DNA from: Saitoella complicata NRRL Y-17804
Lineage: Eukaryota > Ascomycota > Saitoellomycetes > Saitoellales > Saitoellaceae
NCBI RefSeq assembly: GCF_001661265.1
Contig: NW_017567013.1
Coordinates: 124,001 to 188,000, forward strand
Direction: 5' to 3'
DNA length: 64,000 nt
Shown here: piece by piece, positions 27,797-38,974 of the stretch
How positions within the stretch are numbered: the stretch's first letter is position 1
How the letters are laid out: each line of letters starts with the position of its first letter
The notes under the pieces: generated by a model
The model's input: only the letters and a program-made list of their open reading frames with translations
What the model was told of the DNA's origin: nothing
The model's database searches: none
Made by a program: the position numbers and the translations under genes

Positions 27797-29682
27797 ATGC
27801 GTGCCGGTATCCCTATTTCTGCCGTTGCTGCATTGTTGCTTGTCAGTCACCACGGCCTGGCGGTCGCCGATGAGTTGGACGACGTCATTGCGGCCGATGA
27901 ATCTGCCTCGAGCACCTCTGTTGCGCTTCCCCAGTTTACGGTATGTGATCGGGTCAATTGGTAACAATATTGGATCACTAATGCTTTGGCTAGCCCACTT
28001 CTTTGAAGGCTCCTTTCTTGGAGCAGTTCACTTCAGACTGGTCAGAGCGCTGGACTCCTTCTTCGGCTAAGAAGGATGACAAGGATGGCAAGGAGGAGAT
28101 GTCTTACGTCGGAAGTGGGTTATCATATATGTCTCAGCTCAATTGAGTGGTTACTAACATATCAACAGAGTGGTCCGTCGAGGAACCTACCGTCTTGAAG
28201 GGCTTGGCACAAGATCTCGGTCTCGTCCTTAAGTCTCCCGCCGCTCACCACGCCATCTCCGCCCCCTTCCCCGAGCCCATCGACAACACCGACAAGACCC
28301 TCGTCGTCCAATACGAAGTTAAGCTCCAAAAGGGTCTTGAATGTGGTGGTGCCTACCTCAAGCTCCTCTCCGCCGACACCGTCGCCGGTGTCGAGGCGCA
28401 GGAGTTCTCAAACAACACCCCTTACCAGATCATGTTCGGTCCCGACAAGTGTGGTGCGACTAACAAGGTCCACTTTATCTTCCGTCACAAGAACCCTAAG
28501 ACTGGAGAGTATGAGGAGAAGCACCTTACCGCTCCTCCTCCCTCCAAGATCACGAAGCATTCTACCCTTTACACCTTGATCGTTAACCCCGATCAGACCT
28601 TCGAGATCAGGATCAACGGCGATAAGGCAAAGTCTGGATCTCTTTTGGAGAACTTTACTCCGGCTGTTAACCCCGCTGCCGAGATCTCCGACCCCGAGGA
28701 CTTCAAGCCCGCTGATTGGGTTGACACCCCCCAGGTCGTCGATCCCTCCGCTACTAAGCCCGCGGACTGGGATGAGGATGCACCCATGACAGTCCCCGAC
28801 ATGGATGTCGAGAAGCCTGAAGACTGGCTTGAGGACGAGCCGGAGTACATCCCCGACCCTGACGCCGAGAAGCCCGAGGACTGGGACGACGAGGAGGATG
28901 GTGACTGGATCGCCCCCACTGTCTCCAACCCCAAGTGCGAAACTGCCTCGGGCTGTGGACCCTGGATCAGACCTTTGAAGCGTAACCCTGACTACAAGGG
29001 CAAGTGGTCCGCACCCCTTATCCCCAACCCTGACTACAAGGGTATCTGGGAACCCCGCAAGATCTCCAACCCGGACTACTACGAAGACCTCACCCCCTCC
29101 AACTTCGAGCCCATCGGCGCTATCGGCTTCGAGTTGTGGACGATGCAGAGCGATATCCTCTTCGATAACATCTATGTCGGACACTCCGTCGAGGACGCAG
29201 AGGCTCTCGCAGAGGAGACTTGGAAGGTCAAGTATGCGAATGAGAAGGCAGAGGAAGAGAAGAACGTCAAGGCTACCCCTGAGCCAACAAAGCAGGATTC
29301 AAAGGGTAAGGTGAGCCCGTGGAAGGAGGATCCCGTGGGTTACGCGAGCCAGCAGTTGGATATGTTCTACCAGATCTTCATCCGTGACCCGCGCTCCGCA
29401 TTGGAGATGATGCCTGAGGTCGCTACCGCGATCATCGTCGGTCTCGTTTCTCTCCTTGCCACCATCGGTGGTCTTCTTGCGTGGTTGACTGCGCCGGCTG
29501 CGAAGCCTAGCCAGGTCGTGAAGAAGGCTGCGGAGAACGTCAAGGCTGATGCTAAGGCGAAGAAGGAGCAGGGACAGGTTGTGGAGAAGGAGAGGATTGT
29601 GGCGGAGGAGACGACGGCGAGCCCGGTTGCGCTTGCTGAGGAGGAGAAGGTTACGAGGAGGAGTACTAGACGTGTCGAGTAA
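27797..29682 (+). CDS. CNX1: Calnexin, ER lectin chaperone
   Basis: Exons 27797-27940, 27994-28114 and 28169-29682 give 592 residues. The N-terminal signal peptide reads [24 protein letters not shown]. The lectin domain has YVGKWSVEEP (formed at the second splice junction), [27 protein letters not shown] and FGPDKCG. The P-domain arm has the type 1 repeats [21 protein letters not shown] and KPEDWDDE, then type 2 repeats [28 protein letters not shown] and NPDYYED. One transmembrane helix lies near residues 509-531 ([20 protein letters not shown]). A cytosolic tail ends RRSTRRVE. It retains monoglucosylated glycoproteins in the ER for folding and is the only calnexin/calreticulin visible here. 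Confidence 0.96.
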
Positions 29683-30030
29683 AACGGCATGCTGAAAAAC
29701 GCGTGAGGCAGGGAGTGTATATGTGACGTATGATTGACTGCGGTTTATTTGGTGGTTTTGGAATTGTGTGAGTTAGTGAATACCCCGTATAATCTAGTTT
29801 TGTGAATATCATTCATTTTTGGAAAACCTGCTTCACCCATTCATCTTCGTGGTCCTCGGCAGTACATGGTCATGACTTGGAGATTGCGGATGGTTTGTAG
29901 CAAAGGTATATTTGGTTTAAATGAGAAGAAACCCTCCCAATCTCACGGTAAGCAACAAGAAAACCATACTCCACATCATACACTCTTCCTTCCCATCGAT
30001 ATCCTACACCAATTCTCCCCTCCCCCTTAC
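29683..30030. other. Convergent 3' region, calnexin and fumarate reductase
   Basis: These 348 bp lie between facing stop codons. The sequence is AT-richer than flanking coding DNA and carries TTGTGTGAGTTAGTGAATA-type text consistent with 3' UTRs. No gene, repeat or RNA was seen. Confidence 0.5.
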
Positions 30031-31944
30031 TCACTCCTTCAACCTCCCAACACAAGTATCCGGCGCATACTTCTCCACAACATTCTTATCATGCAACATA
30101 TTAAACTCCTCCGTCGCATCCCGTCCCGCGTACAACAAAATAGCCTTCGCGCCCCCCGGGTGTTCGTCCAAAAAGTTGGTAACGTCGAGGACGAGACCGT
30201 TGACCGTAACCCAGATATCGGATTCGGTGTTGTGTTTGGCGATGTCGGAGAGGGTGTATGTCGCGTCGGGGATTTGCATGCCTTTTGCGGGTTTTTTGAC
30301 GGTGGCTGGGGTTTGGTCTTGGCCTGTCACGGCAAACCCAGTAGCCTCTCCTTTCGGCTCACTGCTCTGCTGTCCAAAGCCGGTGGAGGAAGAGGAGGAT
30401 TGGTTGTCGTCACCCCACATAAAGTCGATCGAAACCTTCTTCGAGACAGGGTCAATCCTAACCCTCGAATCAATCAAATGACTCCCCACCATCCCCAACC
30501 TCTCCCCCGCCCCTTCGGCGCCCTTGCCCTCAATCAACTTCCCCATCAAGTACTTGCTCGCCGAATCACCCGCAACACGCCCATAGATGACACACCCCAA
30601 CAACGAACTCCCGCCCAACCTGTTTGCGCCATGGACTCCGCCCGCGAGTTCACCACATGCGAAGAGGCCTTCGATTGGAGCGGGAGGGGTGGAGGATGAG
30701 AGGATTTGCCCGATATCGTTGATTTCGATACCGCCCATTGTGTAGTGGAGGACGGGTTGCATGAGTGCGACGTGGAAAGTGTCATCATCCATCTCAACCG
30801 GTGCATTCTGGAAGAACTTTTTCTTAAACGGGTCAGGTTTATCCCCCGAAGCATACGTGTTGTACTCCGCAAACGTCTGCGCAAGCACCTCAGCTTCAAT
30901 CCCCATCTCCGCAGCGAGTTCCTGACCGGAAGAGGCACGCTTCATGAGACCACGGCCAACGTAGTGTTTACAATGCCACTCAATTTCTTTGGAAGCTTTC
31001 CCGTTGAGTACGAGACGGATCGGGAATTTGTTTTTCCACATTTCGTTTGTGACGAAATCGCGGTGTTGGAGCTCGTCGACGAAGCGCTTGCCGTCTGCGT
31101 CGAGCAATAGGCCGCCCACGCCGCGTAAGGCTTCGGCGGCGAGGAATTTGACTTTTGCGTTGGGGTCTTTGGGGTCGATGAGGCCTGTGGGGTGGACCTG
31201 GACTTTTTCCATGTCGATACCCTTTCCGCCGATGGAGGGGTCCATGACCATTTTGTGGCCGTCGCCGGTGGACGAAATTCCGTTGGTAGTGGATAAATCA
31301 ATGATATCGGGACGGAACTTTTTCAACAACGAGTCCTCCCCGAAATCAGCGGCATACCCCCCCGTAGCCAACACAACCGGTCCACGCTCCTCGAGTTGTT
31401 TCCCCTCATGTTCGTATTTGACACCGACAACTTTGTCACCTTCTTTAATGAGTTTGAATACTTTGGCTTTCTTGAGGATGCGTGCGCGGGTGGGCTCGTT
31501 TTCGGCGATTTCTTCGAGTTTCTCCATGAGTGCGTACGTGATTGTCATACCGGGGAACATCTCCTTCCCACGGTGGGTACGCGGCTGAGAATGTCCTCCC
31601 AAACGCGCAACCAAACTCAAATCCAATCCAAAGGAGTCTTGAAGCCATTCGACGGCGCTGGCGGATTTGTAGGTAAGGACTTTGATGAGGTCAGGACGAG
31701 CGAGGTCTCGAGCAGACTTCAAGGTGTCGGCGTAGAATTGCTGAACGGAGTCGCGGATACCGAGCTCGATTTGGGTACGGGTTAGAGCGCCGTTGATACC
31801 GGATGTCGCCTTCGTGGAGTTGCCACCGCAGAACGGCATCTTTTCGAGTAACAAGACGGAGCCGCCGCGTTCGAGGATTGTGTGGCAGGCGGAGAGGCCG
31901 GAGAGGCCACCGCCGACGACGATGACGTGGGAGTTGGCAGACAT
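30031..31944 (-). CDS. FRD1: Soluble fumarate reductase fused to cytochrome b5
   Basis: This is a single-exon ORF of 637 residues. The FAD site HVIVVGGGLSGLSACHTILE lies at ~7-26. Flavocytochrome-c-type landmarks follow: EKMPFCGGNSTKATSGING, GHSQPRTHR (substrate loop), TGDGHKM and HYTMGGIEI, with HGANRLGGSSLLG near the end of the flavin domain. After an S/T/Q-rich linker (~525-555), a cytochrome b5 domain follows with heme ligands H595 (HPGG) and H618 (MLHDK). Yeast Osm1 and Frd1 reoxidise FADH2 by reducing fumarate in anoxia and lack the b5 domain. The fused form is widespread in filamentous ascomycetes. No signal peptide is evident, so a cytosolic location is likely. Its upstream region now abuts the retroelement. 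Confidence 0.92.
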   Translation of the reverse strand: MSANSHVIVVGGGLSGLSACHTILERGGSVLLLEKMPFCGGNSTKATSGINGALTRTQIELGIRDSVQQFYADTLKSARDLARPDLIKVLTYKSASAVEWLQDSFGLDLSLVARLGGHSQPRTHRGKEMFPGMTITYALMEKLEEIAENEPTRARILKKAKVFKLIKEGDKVVGVKYEHEGKQLEERGPVVLATGGYAADFGEDSLLKKFRPDIIDLSTTNGISSTGDGHKMVMDPSIGGKGIDMEKVQVHPTGLIDPKDPNAKVKFLAAEALRGVGGLLLDADGKRFVDELQHRDFVTNEMWKNKFPIRLVLNGKASKEIEWHCKHYVGRGLMKRASSGQELAAEMGIEAEVLAQTFAEYNTYASGDKPDPFKKKFFQNAPVEMDDDTFHVALMQPVLHYTMGGIEINDIGQILSSSTPPAPIEGLFACGELAGGVHGANRLGGSSLLGCVIYGRVAGDSASKYLMGKLIEGKGAEGAGERLGMVGSHLIDSRVRIDPVSKKVSIDFMWGDDNQSSSSSTGFGQQSSEPKGEATGFAVTGQDQTPATVKKPAKGMQIPDATYTLSDIAKHNTESDIWVTVNGLVLDVTNFLDEHPGGAKAILLYAGRDATEEFNMLHDKNVVEKYAPDTCVGRLKE

Positions 31945-32095
31945 GGTGGTGAGTGGACGGTCCTGGAGGGGTGGAGGGATGGAGGGATGGGAGGGTTGTT
32001 ATATAGGGCCGGGACTGAGAAGCGGGGGCGGCGTGGGACATCCAGGGCGCTGCGGGGTCCCGCCTTATCCCGTATCACCATAGCCAGGGCACGTG

Positions 32096-32214
32096 CAGCC
32101 AGTCCACGCGGTTCAGTTTGGGAAAAAGGGGCAGCATAAATGTCACGCAAACAACAACGCACTAAACACCATCGCCATGACCACCGACAAAGCCATCCAC
32201 AGCCAGTCCACGCG
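32096..32214. repeat. 15-bp direct repeat at the retroelement's left junction
   Basis: CAGCCAGTCCACGCG occurs at 32096-32110 and again at 32200-32214, ending one base before the left LTR. The second copy sits between the 61-bp host duplication and the LTR. It looks like filler copied from nearby during repair of the insertion break. Confidence 0.8.
32140..32200. repeat. 61-bp duplicated fragment of the neighbouring gene's 3' end (left copy)
   Basis: This segment matches 38914-38974 over all 61 bases with one substitution at the eighth base. The right copy contains the stop codon and last ~18 codons of the surface-protein gene at 38917, so that one is ancestral and this one is the duplicate. 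The pair brackets the retroelement. It is far longer than the 4-6 bp target duplications of Ty3/gypsy insertions. Confidence 0.9.
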
Positions 32215-32215
32215 T

Positions 32216-32281
32216 TGTGTCTCTAGGAACCAATGGATAGGTAAGTGGTAGTATTAGGGCGTGAGGATAGACCTCCAGACA
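32216..32281 (-). repeat. 3' LTR of the Ty3/gypsy element
   Basis: This copy shares a 61-bp core with the other LTR (one mismatch, near its outer end) and the same TG...CA ends on the plus strand. It is about 66 bp against 81 bp for its partner. A polypurine tract on the element strand (CGGGGGGAGGGAT, 32285-32297) lies just inside it, which fixes the inner border. Confidence 0.85.
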
Positions 32282-35200
32282 ATAATCCCTCCCCCCGAAA
32301 ATATAGCACATAACGCCCTTCGATATCCTACACTCGTCCATAAATTGGACCTCTCTTCCTTTCTCTCACGTTTCGTATGTTTCTGTGTGGATGTGTTGGA
32401 AGTTTTGGGTAGTCTTCCGTACGCAGTCGGTCTGGTCGCCCGTAAAACGGTTTCAGGTAATCACGATGGAAAGTCCCAATGACCTTCTTGTCGAGGTTGA
32501 GTAGTTGGTACGACACACCGAACATATCGTCATCGTACGCTTTCATCTTGCCCACAATGAATGGTCCAGTCCAACGTTGCGCCAGTTTGTCACCCTTGGT
32601 GCCAGCCACCGAGGAGTCCCACAACATACAGAATCCTCCGATCTCGATTCCTGCTTTATCTCGTATCTTCTTATCGTATCTCTCCTTCATTCTCGCTCGG
32701 TAGAGTTCTTGAGTTGCCATTGCTCTCTCGATCCTCTCCTCAGACGTCTGTGCATGTAATATGAGGTCATCCATTTCAGGGGTCTCCACAGTCGTCACCC
32801 CAGCTCTTCGGCCATTCGCTTCGGCTGTCGCCGCGTTTCGATGCGTTCCGCTTAATTTGTCCCGTACAACTGTTCCGAAAAGTAGTTCGAACGGTGTGAA
32901 GCCATGAGACCTGACTATTCGCCTGTTTAGTTTGGAGGTTGCGTCAGCTAGGGTGAGATCCCAGTCCTTCTTCCCTTTCGCCATACGCTTAATGCGGTCT
33001 TCGACTAGGCGGTTGTGTATTTCAATCATGCCTGCGGACTTGGAGGATGTCCTGGGGATATATGTAATTGCAATTCCCTCAGTCCTCAGGAAGCGTCTGA
33101 ACTCAGCAGAGTCGAATGATGAGCCGTTATCACAGTATATTTGTTCTGGATGTGGCCATTGCTTAAGCCAGTCCTTGAGATGTAGGATGACCTCAGCGGA
33201 CGTCTCTGATCTTACCGCCCAAGTCCATGTGTAGCGCGTGAAGTAGTCGACTATGTGTAGCACCTTGTCGTTTCCACGGCTCGACTTTTCACCAATCGTG
33301 ATGAAATCAATACTGATCAGCTCGAAAGGGCGAGTAGTGCGAACAGGACTGAGTTTGGCGGAGCTTATTCTGGGGCCGTGTTCCATACACTTGATGCATG
33401 AATCGTAGTACGTATGTACATCTTCGTATCTTGACGGCCACCAGACCTTTCTCAGTATCACCTTCATGATCTGATCAGGTCCATAATGTCCACCTTCATC
33501 ATGCACATATTTGAGGATGCTTGGGACTTCAGATTCGACGGCCACGGGGATCAAAATGCCGCGAAACATTCTCATGAGTTGTGTATCTCTTCCCATTCCC
33601 ATCAGTTTGAAAGATCTGGTCGACTTCTTGAAGGCCCTCAACTCTCTTTTGCGTCCGTGGAGTGACGGTGGGCACACGCCTTTCGCTAAGAACCGTGCAA
33701 TGTCTCCAAACCATGTGGATCTCTCATACCTGTCAACATTGGGGTCTTTGACCGGGATTATGGGTGTGTCATCCTCGCCACCGCTCCAGTTGATCACGTC
33801 ATTTGCAAGACCTAACCACTGCTCTTCCTCGGACTCGGTGTCATCCTTGGTAATTTTCTCCGATCTGCCAACCCTGCTGTAGTATTCCTTGGTCGCCTCC
33901 GTCTTCTCGTTTGCCTTGGCTATGTTTATCCATTCCAGCATTTTCTCGAGCGCCACATTGCGATCATCTTCTTCGAAGGGCAATCTCGGATCCTCATCCG
34001 TACCCGCGAATATCTTTCTTGATACACCATCCGCGGCCTTGTTCTTGGGGCCAGCAATGTATCTCACTTCGACGTTGGACTCATCAAGGATATTGGCCCA
34101 TCTAGCGTAGATTCCCGATAAGTTAGGAGCGCTGCGAAAGAGTGTTGCCGGCATGTGATCCGTATAGATGATAGATGTCTCTGTCCCTCCGAAATAGCAG
34201 TTGTATTTCAAAACCCATTGGACAATCAAAAATAGCTCACGCTTGAATACCCCATAGTTCCTTTCAGTTTTATTGAAGGCCACGGAGTCGAACAGGACAA
34301 CCCTCTCATTGCCGTTCTCATCCTCTTGTACGATGCATACTCCGCAGGCAATATCTAAAGCATCGGGAGGAGTACGCAATCATCTCCTTACCCGGAATTG
34401 GTCCATAGGCGTCAATACATTCACTACACTCTTCTTGATCATATCAAATGCCACCTTCTCGACCATGGTCCAGCGCCATTCAGCATCTTTGATAATAAGC
34501 TGACGAAGGGGTCTTTCAATGTGGCAGTAGTTCTTGATCCATCTGCGGCAGATCTGAACGGCACCAAGGAACGCACGCACTCCGTTCACATCCTCAGGGT
34601 CGGTCCACTCCCTGATTTTGATGGTACGTTCAAACTTGATTCTTACCACGCCTCCCGCCTTGATCTCATAACCAAGGGTCTCGATGCGGTCAGTGCCAAA
34701 AGTAAACTTCTTCCAGCCAATCTTGAACTTGCTCCAGGAGATCCTTGGAAACAGGTGATCTCGATGAAATTCGAAAGCCTGCCAGAAGCCCTTGAAGGCA
34801 GTGAATGTATCATCTTGGTAGTACGCCAGATGTGGTCCCGCGGCCAATGATGGTTCAGGGTCAGGGGGAGGTATCCTGCCGTATACAATTGTGGAAGCAT
34901 TGGCCATGGTATGTGCCGCCCCTGATTCCCCTTGCGGTGTAGTAGTCGGAAACACCTGGCCAAGGCCGTTGACATGGAATGCTAGATACTTTCTATGCGG
35001 TTTGAATACTCCCATTGCCAAGAACTCGTTCTTGGAGTCGCAGCCGCATAAGGTATCAAAATCCGGGTTACTTATTTTGTCGATGACGTCAGTAATCAAG
35101 TTCATCTTCGACTTGGGTAGTGTGACGTGAGGGTTCACGCTGGCAAAGTTGAATGTGAGTCTCTTGGAGCCATCGGACTTGGTAACAATGACTGGAGGCG

Positions 35201-38200
35201 AATCCCATTCAGATAGTGGCTCCTTGTCGCCATAGTTGATCTCGAAGAACCCATGTTTGACTCCCTCCGTGACAGTGTCGTACAGGAATTTGGCATCGTC
35301 TTGTGATAGTCTCTGTCTGTATCTCACTGCTGTCGGTAATAGCATTTCAGGAACTCGAACGTACTGTTGTGTCAGATCCGTGATCTCCATGTTGGATATA
35401 TCATTTGCGCCAATGTCCTTCCATAGGTAACACAGACCTAAGAAGTGGTGTTCCTTTTCCTCTATGTCAACGTGAATCCCATTTGCGTTGATACCCATCC
35501 CTTCAGCCCACTTCCGAAGATCCGATAGCGATGGTAGTTTCGTCAAATCAAATTCCCGTCGTTCGATTCTCCTGGTCGTTGGGAAATGCTCACCGAAGTC
35601 AAGCACATGACGGGTCTTGACATTGTTATCCATGCATACGGTAGCGTTTCTTGCGTTTAGTTCAGCGTATTTTTCATAAGCCTCAGCAGTAGTTTTGGCA
35701 TTTTCTTCGCGGCGCTTCAACCTGTTCACCCTTTTCTCCGAGTACTCGACCATAGGGAATAGCATTATCCCTTCCTTGGCTTCCTCTCCCCCACCTTCAT
35801 CAGCCTCTAGATTAACGACTTTGCGGTCATTTGAAAATCCTCCATGAGGCTGAACCTCCTGGACCCAATTGCGCTGGCTAAGTAACCCCATTCTCCTTCC
35901 GGTCCGTACTCCTCCAAGTACTCTCTCGCCGTGCCATAGGCGATTTTAACCCATGATCTCTGCTTTGCCATCCGGAGTTGCATTAACGACCATACATCTC
36001 CTTGATGAGACTACATCATCACTGGACTCAGAGGATTCCTCATCACCGCTGTCGTACTCAGTGGTTTCGTCATTCTCGCTCCTGGTCGCGCATTTTACCA
36101 GACGGATGGGTGGTAGCGGTTTCCATTGCTTTCCCTCAAGAATGACTTCGTCATACCCAGGCGGTCTGAGATACCATGTGTTGTGGTAAACGTCGAACAT
36201 ACCCCTCAAATCAAAGAGCCAAGGGAGACCAAGTAGGAATGAGTATCCAGCGACCCCATAGTACGTGTCCGGGATCACAAAGAATTGAACGACAACACGC
36301 ATCCCTTAAAGTACTATCTCGACATCCGCCCAACCAGTGAACTTCACACTCCTCCCCTCTGTGGTGCGCATTCGTACTCCTGCCATGTAGGTGCCACCGA
36401 CCTCATGTATTTTGACACCCCAGGTGTTTGAGAGGCGTTGGAAACGTAACGTTTATATCGGAGCCAGCATCAATCACAAGTTGGTTGAACTTGCGCCACT
36501 TGTTAGATGCATCTCGAGCATAAACCGGAACCATGAAGGATGCCCACGCAACTTTGTCGTCCCCCTTGTCGTTATCCATCATGGCGTTTCTCGCATACGT
36601 GCTCTTCTTCCTCGTACCCGGCAGGCCCATTGCTCTCGCGATATCTTTCCTCGCGCTCGGTGCTTCCTGTAGGAACTGCATTATGGTCATACTGATGCGT
36701 CCTTCATTGAAGAAGCGGATTATGTCCATGGGAGTATGTCCCTCCATCCCCCTGATCTGTTTAAGCCGGCGCTTTTTCTCATCCGGTTTCCCATCTTTGG
36801 TCTTGGTATTCGTGTCGATTATGATATCATTGTTCATGTCCTTTGGCTTGAGATGGTGCCATGGGCTTGAGGAATTCACGCGGAATGCGGATGATCTCTC
36901 TGCCTTTCGGCTCATCTCTCTTGCGCGGGGGCGCATCGGAATCGGTAGTAGTCTCAACGGTAGCAGCCTTGCGCTTTGCCTCTGCCGCACGTGAGTTCAA
37001 TAATGTACGGAAGTCCTCGTAGTTGGAGGTTGGGAGTGGCATTCTCGTTCCTTCAATCTCATCCTCGTCACTGGATACTAGCTTGACCATGCGGGAGCAG
37101 TAATCGCCAGTGCTAATATCGGCATCCAGCGGGGTGTCATCCCTCATGTCTTCGTCAATATGGAACATGCGTGAGTTGATCACTGGAGGTTGTCCTCCTT
37201 GCCCTTGCCTCTCCTGGCCTTGACCTTGACCACCAGGGCGTGCATATCGAGAGTATGACTTGCGAGTACAGATCGACCTGGCACGGTCACTATCCTCTTG
37301 TGACACGGGTTTGTTAGGGCACCCCCATGATTGATGCCCCTCCCATTTTAGGCACTTGTGACAGAAAGCGGAGACATCCTGCGCGTTCTCAAGCTCACTC
37401 CATTCCTTTTCTGTCATGGCGGACTGACGAACACTCTGTTGGTTCCCAGCGTTGTTACCTCCACTGTTCTACCTGGCTTGACTTCCGTATTGACCCTGAC
37501 CTTGACCGATCGCGCTAACACTCTCATTGCGACTCCTTTGTGTATACGCCCGAACTCCGGCGTTACCTAGAGCCGCAGGGTCAATAGGGTTTCCGTGTGA
37601 ATCGTAGAAGAAGTGATGATGGTTGAGGTTCCCCGGGTCGGACTTGCTCCTATCCATGTTCTGACCACCGTTTGATACTTCCGGAGGCACCGTCTGCCCC
37701 GTTCTCGCAAAGATCTCGTGACCTTGACCTTGTCCCAGTCCAAACTGTTCACTGCGCCAGAACAGGTTGTTGCGAGTGTTTGACCAATAATATAACTCCT
37801 CCTTTGCCTTCCTTAGAGTCTTGGGCCTGGCGCGGATGACATCCTCAGCCAGCGTCAGGTCAGCGATACCGTTAATGAAGGTCGCTATGACCTGGAACAG
37901 AGCAACACCGCTGGATAGCTCAGTCGGTTCCTCCGTGTCTGTGCCTCCTAGAGCCTCAAGGATGTCCTCGGCTTCGCAATGGTAGTCGTTGATGGACTTC
38001 TTCTCTGACTTCCTGTCATCCTTCCACTGAGTCAGGGACTGGAGTTTTGACGTAATCATCCCGATGTCCTCGTCCTCATTGCGCACCGGGTAACGACTCT
38101 GTAATAGTTTCTTGAGTGCTTCCACGTCAGCAATAGTATTGTTGGACTTATTCATGATATTGTTACACTGATTGTTTCGGTCGGCCCAGTAAGCAGCACC

Positions 38201-38769
38201 GTTCCTTCCACCTGGGTGGTTTGCAAGGTTGGCGTAAACTAGGTCACAGAACAGGTTGCAATCTTCTTCTGTCTCAATCTTTCCTCCCACGGCCACGCGA
38301 ATTTTCGCAAACCAGCGTGTAACGCTATCTCCCTTCTCCCCCGAGAAGCCGAGTACGTCGACTTTGGGCATGGCAGCGCGTTGCGAGGCCTGTTCTGGTC
38401 GCTGTATGCCGGGGGGCAGTGTATGGATGGCTGTAGATGCTGAGGTATTCGGTGTATCAACTTCTTGAAGGTTTATGTCCTCGAACTCAGGGGCGAACGC
38501 TTGGTCAGATGATGTTGGACCAAACTCAGGGGTCGATTCAGGGGCTGGTTCGGTGGACGCGTCCGAGTCGACGTTGACCTCACGGTAGCTGTATACGTCG
38601 GTATGACGAGACAGTTTGTTGGTTCTGGGATGTTTCGGAAAGGTGTTTTCGATGCCCACGTATGGTTCCTGACAGCTTGTCGGTCTCAAGACTTGAGACT
38701 GCCCGACACTACAGCTGTGAAGTTCCGGAAGTAGGCGAAAACTGGATTGGTGACGCTCTGGTGTTCTGA

Positions 38770-38789
38770 CTCTCAGCTTCTCCCACCAA
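38770..38789 (-). other. tRNA primer-binding site of the retroelement
   Basis: Reading the minus strand, TGGTGGGAGAAGCTGAGAG starts one base inside the 5' LTR end. TGG is the complement of the CCA tail of a tRNA, and the position is where Ty3/gypsy elements place their primer-binding site. I cannot name the tRNA without a tRNA set from this genome. Confidence 0.7.
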
Positions 38790-38870
38790 TGTTTCTCTAG
38801 GAACCAATGGATAGGTAAGTGGTAGTATTAGGGCGTGAGGATAGACCTCCTAGCTACGTCGACCTAGACA
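38790..38870 (-). repeat. 5' LTR of the Ty3/gypsy element
   Basis: The LTR is 81 bp, starts TGTCTAGG and ends GAAACA on the element strand. The primer-binding site abuts its inner end, which fixes that border. Such LTRs are unusually short for the family, whose LTRs are usually a few hundred base pairs. Confidence 0.85.
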
Positions 38871-38913
38871 ACTATCGTAGAGGCGCAGCTACACCCGCCA
38901 CAGCGTTTGTCTG

Positions 38914-38974
38914 ATGTCACACAAACAACAACGCACTAAACACCATCGCCATGACCACCGACAAAGCCATCCAC
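38914..38974. repeat. 61-bp host duplication (right, ancestral copy)
   Basis: This is the partner of 32140-32200. It includes the stop codon (38917-38919) and the last codons of the DUF7707-like gene. Forty-three bases of unmatched sequence lie between it and the outer end of the 5' LTR. Confidence 0.9.

Larger units (their letters stand above)
32216..38870 (-). mobile_element. Ty3/gypsy-family LTR retrotransposon, broken
   Basis: The element reads on the minus strand, with its 5' LTR at 38790-38870 and its 3' LTR at 32216-32281. In element order the parts are: gag (~38.7-37.5 kb); a nucleocapsid zinc-knuckle region (~37.4-36.8 kb); an aspartic protease with a DAGS site (~37.0-35.9 kb); reverse transcriptase with a YQDD box (~35.9-34.4 kb); then RNase H and an integrase with a CX2C zinc site and a DDE core (~34.4-32.3 kb). 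Reverse transcriptase before integrase places it in Ty3/gypsy (Metaviridae), not Ty1/copia. A primer-binding site abuts the 5' LTR and a polypurine tract abuts the 3' LTR. The coding region falls into several frames, with perhaps three or four breaks; gag-pol recoding normal for the family could explain one. The near-identical LTRs suggest a fairly recent insertion, but they are too short to date. Confidence 0.92.

Noticed and set aside
36403-36994. Plus-strand frames inside the retroelement
   Set aside because: Shadows of the minus-strand element proteins.
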